NCBI RefSeq assembly: GCF_009812035.1
Contig: NZ_VZIZ01000022.1
Coordinates: 1-64,000 of the forward strand
Direction of reading: 5' to 3'
Length of the DNA stretch: 64,000 nucleotides
From: Psychrobacter nivimaris
GTDB taxonomy: Bacteria > Pseudomonadota > Gammaproteobacteria > Pseudomonadales > Moraxellaceae
The notes under the pieces are model-generated. The model searched no databases and was not told the DNA's origin. It saw only the letters and a program-made list of their open reading frames with translations. Shown piece after piece: positions 63,138-64,000 of the stretch. Position 1 is the first letter of the stretch. Every line of letters begins with the position of its first letter. The translations under genes and the position numbers were made by a program.

Positions 63138-63974
63138 ATGAGTTTTCGCCATCAGTATGTTATCGGTGACTTACAAGGTTGCTATGCTGCATATCTACAA
63201 TTGCTAAAGACACTGGATTTCGATCCTGCCCAAGACAAATTATGGTTTGCTGGTGATTTGGTAGCACGCGGCGAGGACTCATTGAACACGCTGCGCCATG
63301 TCAAAGCGTTGTGTGAGCAAGGCGCTGCGGCAACGGTATTGGGCAATCATGATCTTAATTTGATAGCAGTCTGGCGCGGGGCCGCCAAGCTTAAAAATAA
63401 AGACAAAACAGCACCTATCTTTGCTGCGGATGACTGTGATGAGTTACTCGAATGGTTACGCAGGCAGCCGATATTAGCCTATCCTGATGAGTGCACGGTG
63501 TTGGTACATGCGGGTATTCCACCGCATTGGAGTATTGAAGCTGCCGCAGGATATGCACAGCAATTAGAAGCTCAGCTGCAAAGTAGATTGGAGCAGCTCG
63601 ACCAATTGCTACCGAATCTATATAGCAAAGAAGCGGATGAATGGCATGCAGGTATCGAAGGATTTACCAAGATGCGTGCAATTGCTAATTACTTTACGCG
63701 TATGCGCTTGTGTAAGCAGGACGGGTCACTTGAGTTTAGCTTTTCAGCAGGTTTAGATGAGGCTATGCCAACCGATTTTTTGCCTTGGTTTGAGTGGCAA
63801 GTACCGCGCACTCGTAAGATACTATTTGGACATTGGGCTGCGCTAAAAGGCGAAATTGATTTGCCACATGCGCGCGCACTCGACGGTGGCTGCGTGTGGG
63901 GTAATTATCTATTGGCTTATCGATTGGGTGACGGCAAGGTTTTTACTTCAAGCGCACAGTGCCCGAGTCCATAA
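63138..63974 (+). CDS. apaH: Bis(5'-nucleosyl)-tetraphosphatase, symmetrical
   Basis: ApaH hydrolyses Ap4A to two ADP and also decaps Np4-capped RNA. The metallophosphatase motifs are 'VIGDLQGCYAAY' (GDxxG, about residues 11-15), 'FAGDLVARGEDSL' (GDxxxRG), 'VLGNHDLNLIAV' (GNHD), 'LVHAGIPPHW' and 'FGHWAALKGE'. Its 278 residues equal E. coli ApaH (280). It retains the ksgA-apaH order, but apaG, normally between them, is absent and the IS element occupies the gap. Confidence 0.95.
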   Translation: MSFRHQYVIGDLQGCYAAYLQLLKTLDFDPAQDKLWFAGDLVARGEDSLNTLRHVKALCEQGAAATVLGNHDLNLIAVWRGAAKLKNKDKTAPIFAADDCDELLEWLRRQPILAYPDECTVLVHAGIPPHWSIEAAAGYAQQLEAQLQSRLEQLDQLLPNLYSKEADEWHAGIEGFTKMRAIANYFTRMRLCKQDGSLEFSFSAGLDEAMPTDFLPWFEWQVPRTRKILFGHWAALKGEIDLPHARALDGGCVWGNYLLAYRLGDGKVFTSSAQCPSP

Positions 63975-64000
63975 AGAGGGTTATAAGCGTCTTAATATAT

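Noticed and set aside
1-64000. CRISPR arrays, tRNA or rRNA genes, prophage or a multi-gene defence island
   Set aside because: Reading both strands showed no regularly spaced repeats, no tRNA cloverleaf, and no cluster of phage or known defence genes in the window.

Overview
The window looks like chromosomal DNA of a Psychrobacter-like member of the Moraxellaceae (Gammaproteobacteria). The evidence is moderate GC with AT-rich spacers, an Hfq carrying the long Gly-rich tail typical of this family, a carboxynorspermidine-type polyamine gene pair, and a broad set of gammaproteobacterial housekeeping genes. This assignment is inferred from gene content; no rRNA or tRNA gene was seen in the window.

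Layout. 0.1-5.9 kb: a 3-hydroxyisobutyrate dehydrogenase, an IclR regulator, an outer-membrane barrel, a phosphopantetheinyl transferase, a Pal lipoprotein and an unknown gene. 6.3-10.9 kb: pepN, a very AT-rich orphan gene and a DAHP synthase. 11.3-14.5 kb: lpxB-rnhB and a DUF924 gene. 14.6-17.4 kb: nspC and a carboxynorspermidine synthase gene, with a striking perfect inverted repeat between them. 17.6-23.6 kb: a PhzF protein, a YnfA protein, a 40-codon Lys-rich gene, then queD-like, tsaE, mutL and miaA. 23.9-30.2 kb: hfq, then the LPS block kdsD-kdsC-lptC-lptA-lptB, then radA. 30.4-35.1 kb: cell-wall genes (RlpA-like, rodA, an M15 peptidase) and a putative lipoprotein. 35.2-40.9 kb: an M16 peptidase pair preceded by a tiny lipoprotein gene, divergent from ftsY-ogt. 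41-47 kb: a YebC-family regulator, a potassium channel with a zinc ribbon, an ABC1 kinase, aroQ, a cold-shock gene with a long leader, and an rhlB-like helicase. 47-58.4 kb: a metal-export-like membrane protein with a Met/His-rich tail next to ccoS, then a YdcF-type gene, murB, an LMW phosphatase, hslR, ilvA, rpiA, argF, alr and dnaB. 58.7-64 kb: pdxA, ksgA and apaH.

The pdxA-ksgA-apaH stretch, usually compact in gammaproteobacteria, has been interrupted twice. A visibly GC-rich transglutaminase-like gene with the 3' remnant of an IS3-family transposase lies between pdxA and ksgA. A complete IS5-family element with 19-bp perfect terminal repeats and a T9 frameshift site lies between ksgA and apaH. 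This is the clearest accessory region in the window.

Most genes serve envelope biogenesis (lpxB, kdsD/C, lptC/A/B, murB, alr, rodA, RlpA-like, Pal, M15), nucleic-acid maintenance (rnhB, mutL, radA, dnaB, ogt) and RNA biology (hfq, csp, rhlB, miaA, tsaE, ksgA, hslR). I found no CRISPR array, prophage or obvious new multi-gene defence system. The best candidates for undescribed biology are the inverted repeat at the predicted transcription start ahead of the polyamine synthase gene, the metal-binding tail next to ccoS, the mini-lipoprotein ahead of the M16 pair, and the AT-rich orphan at 9.1 kb.
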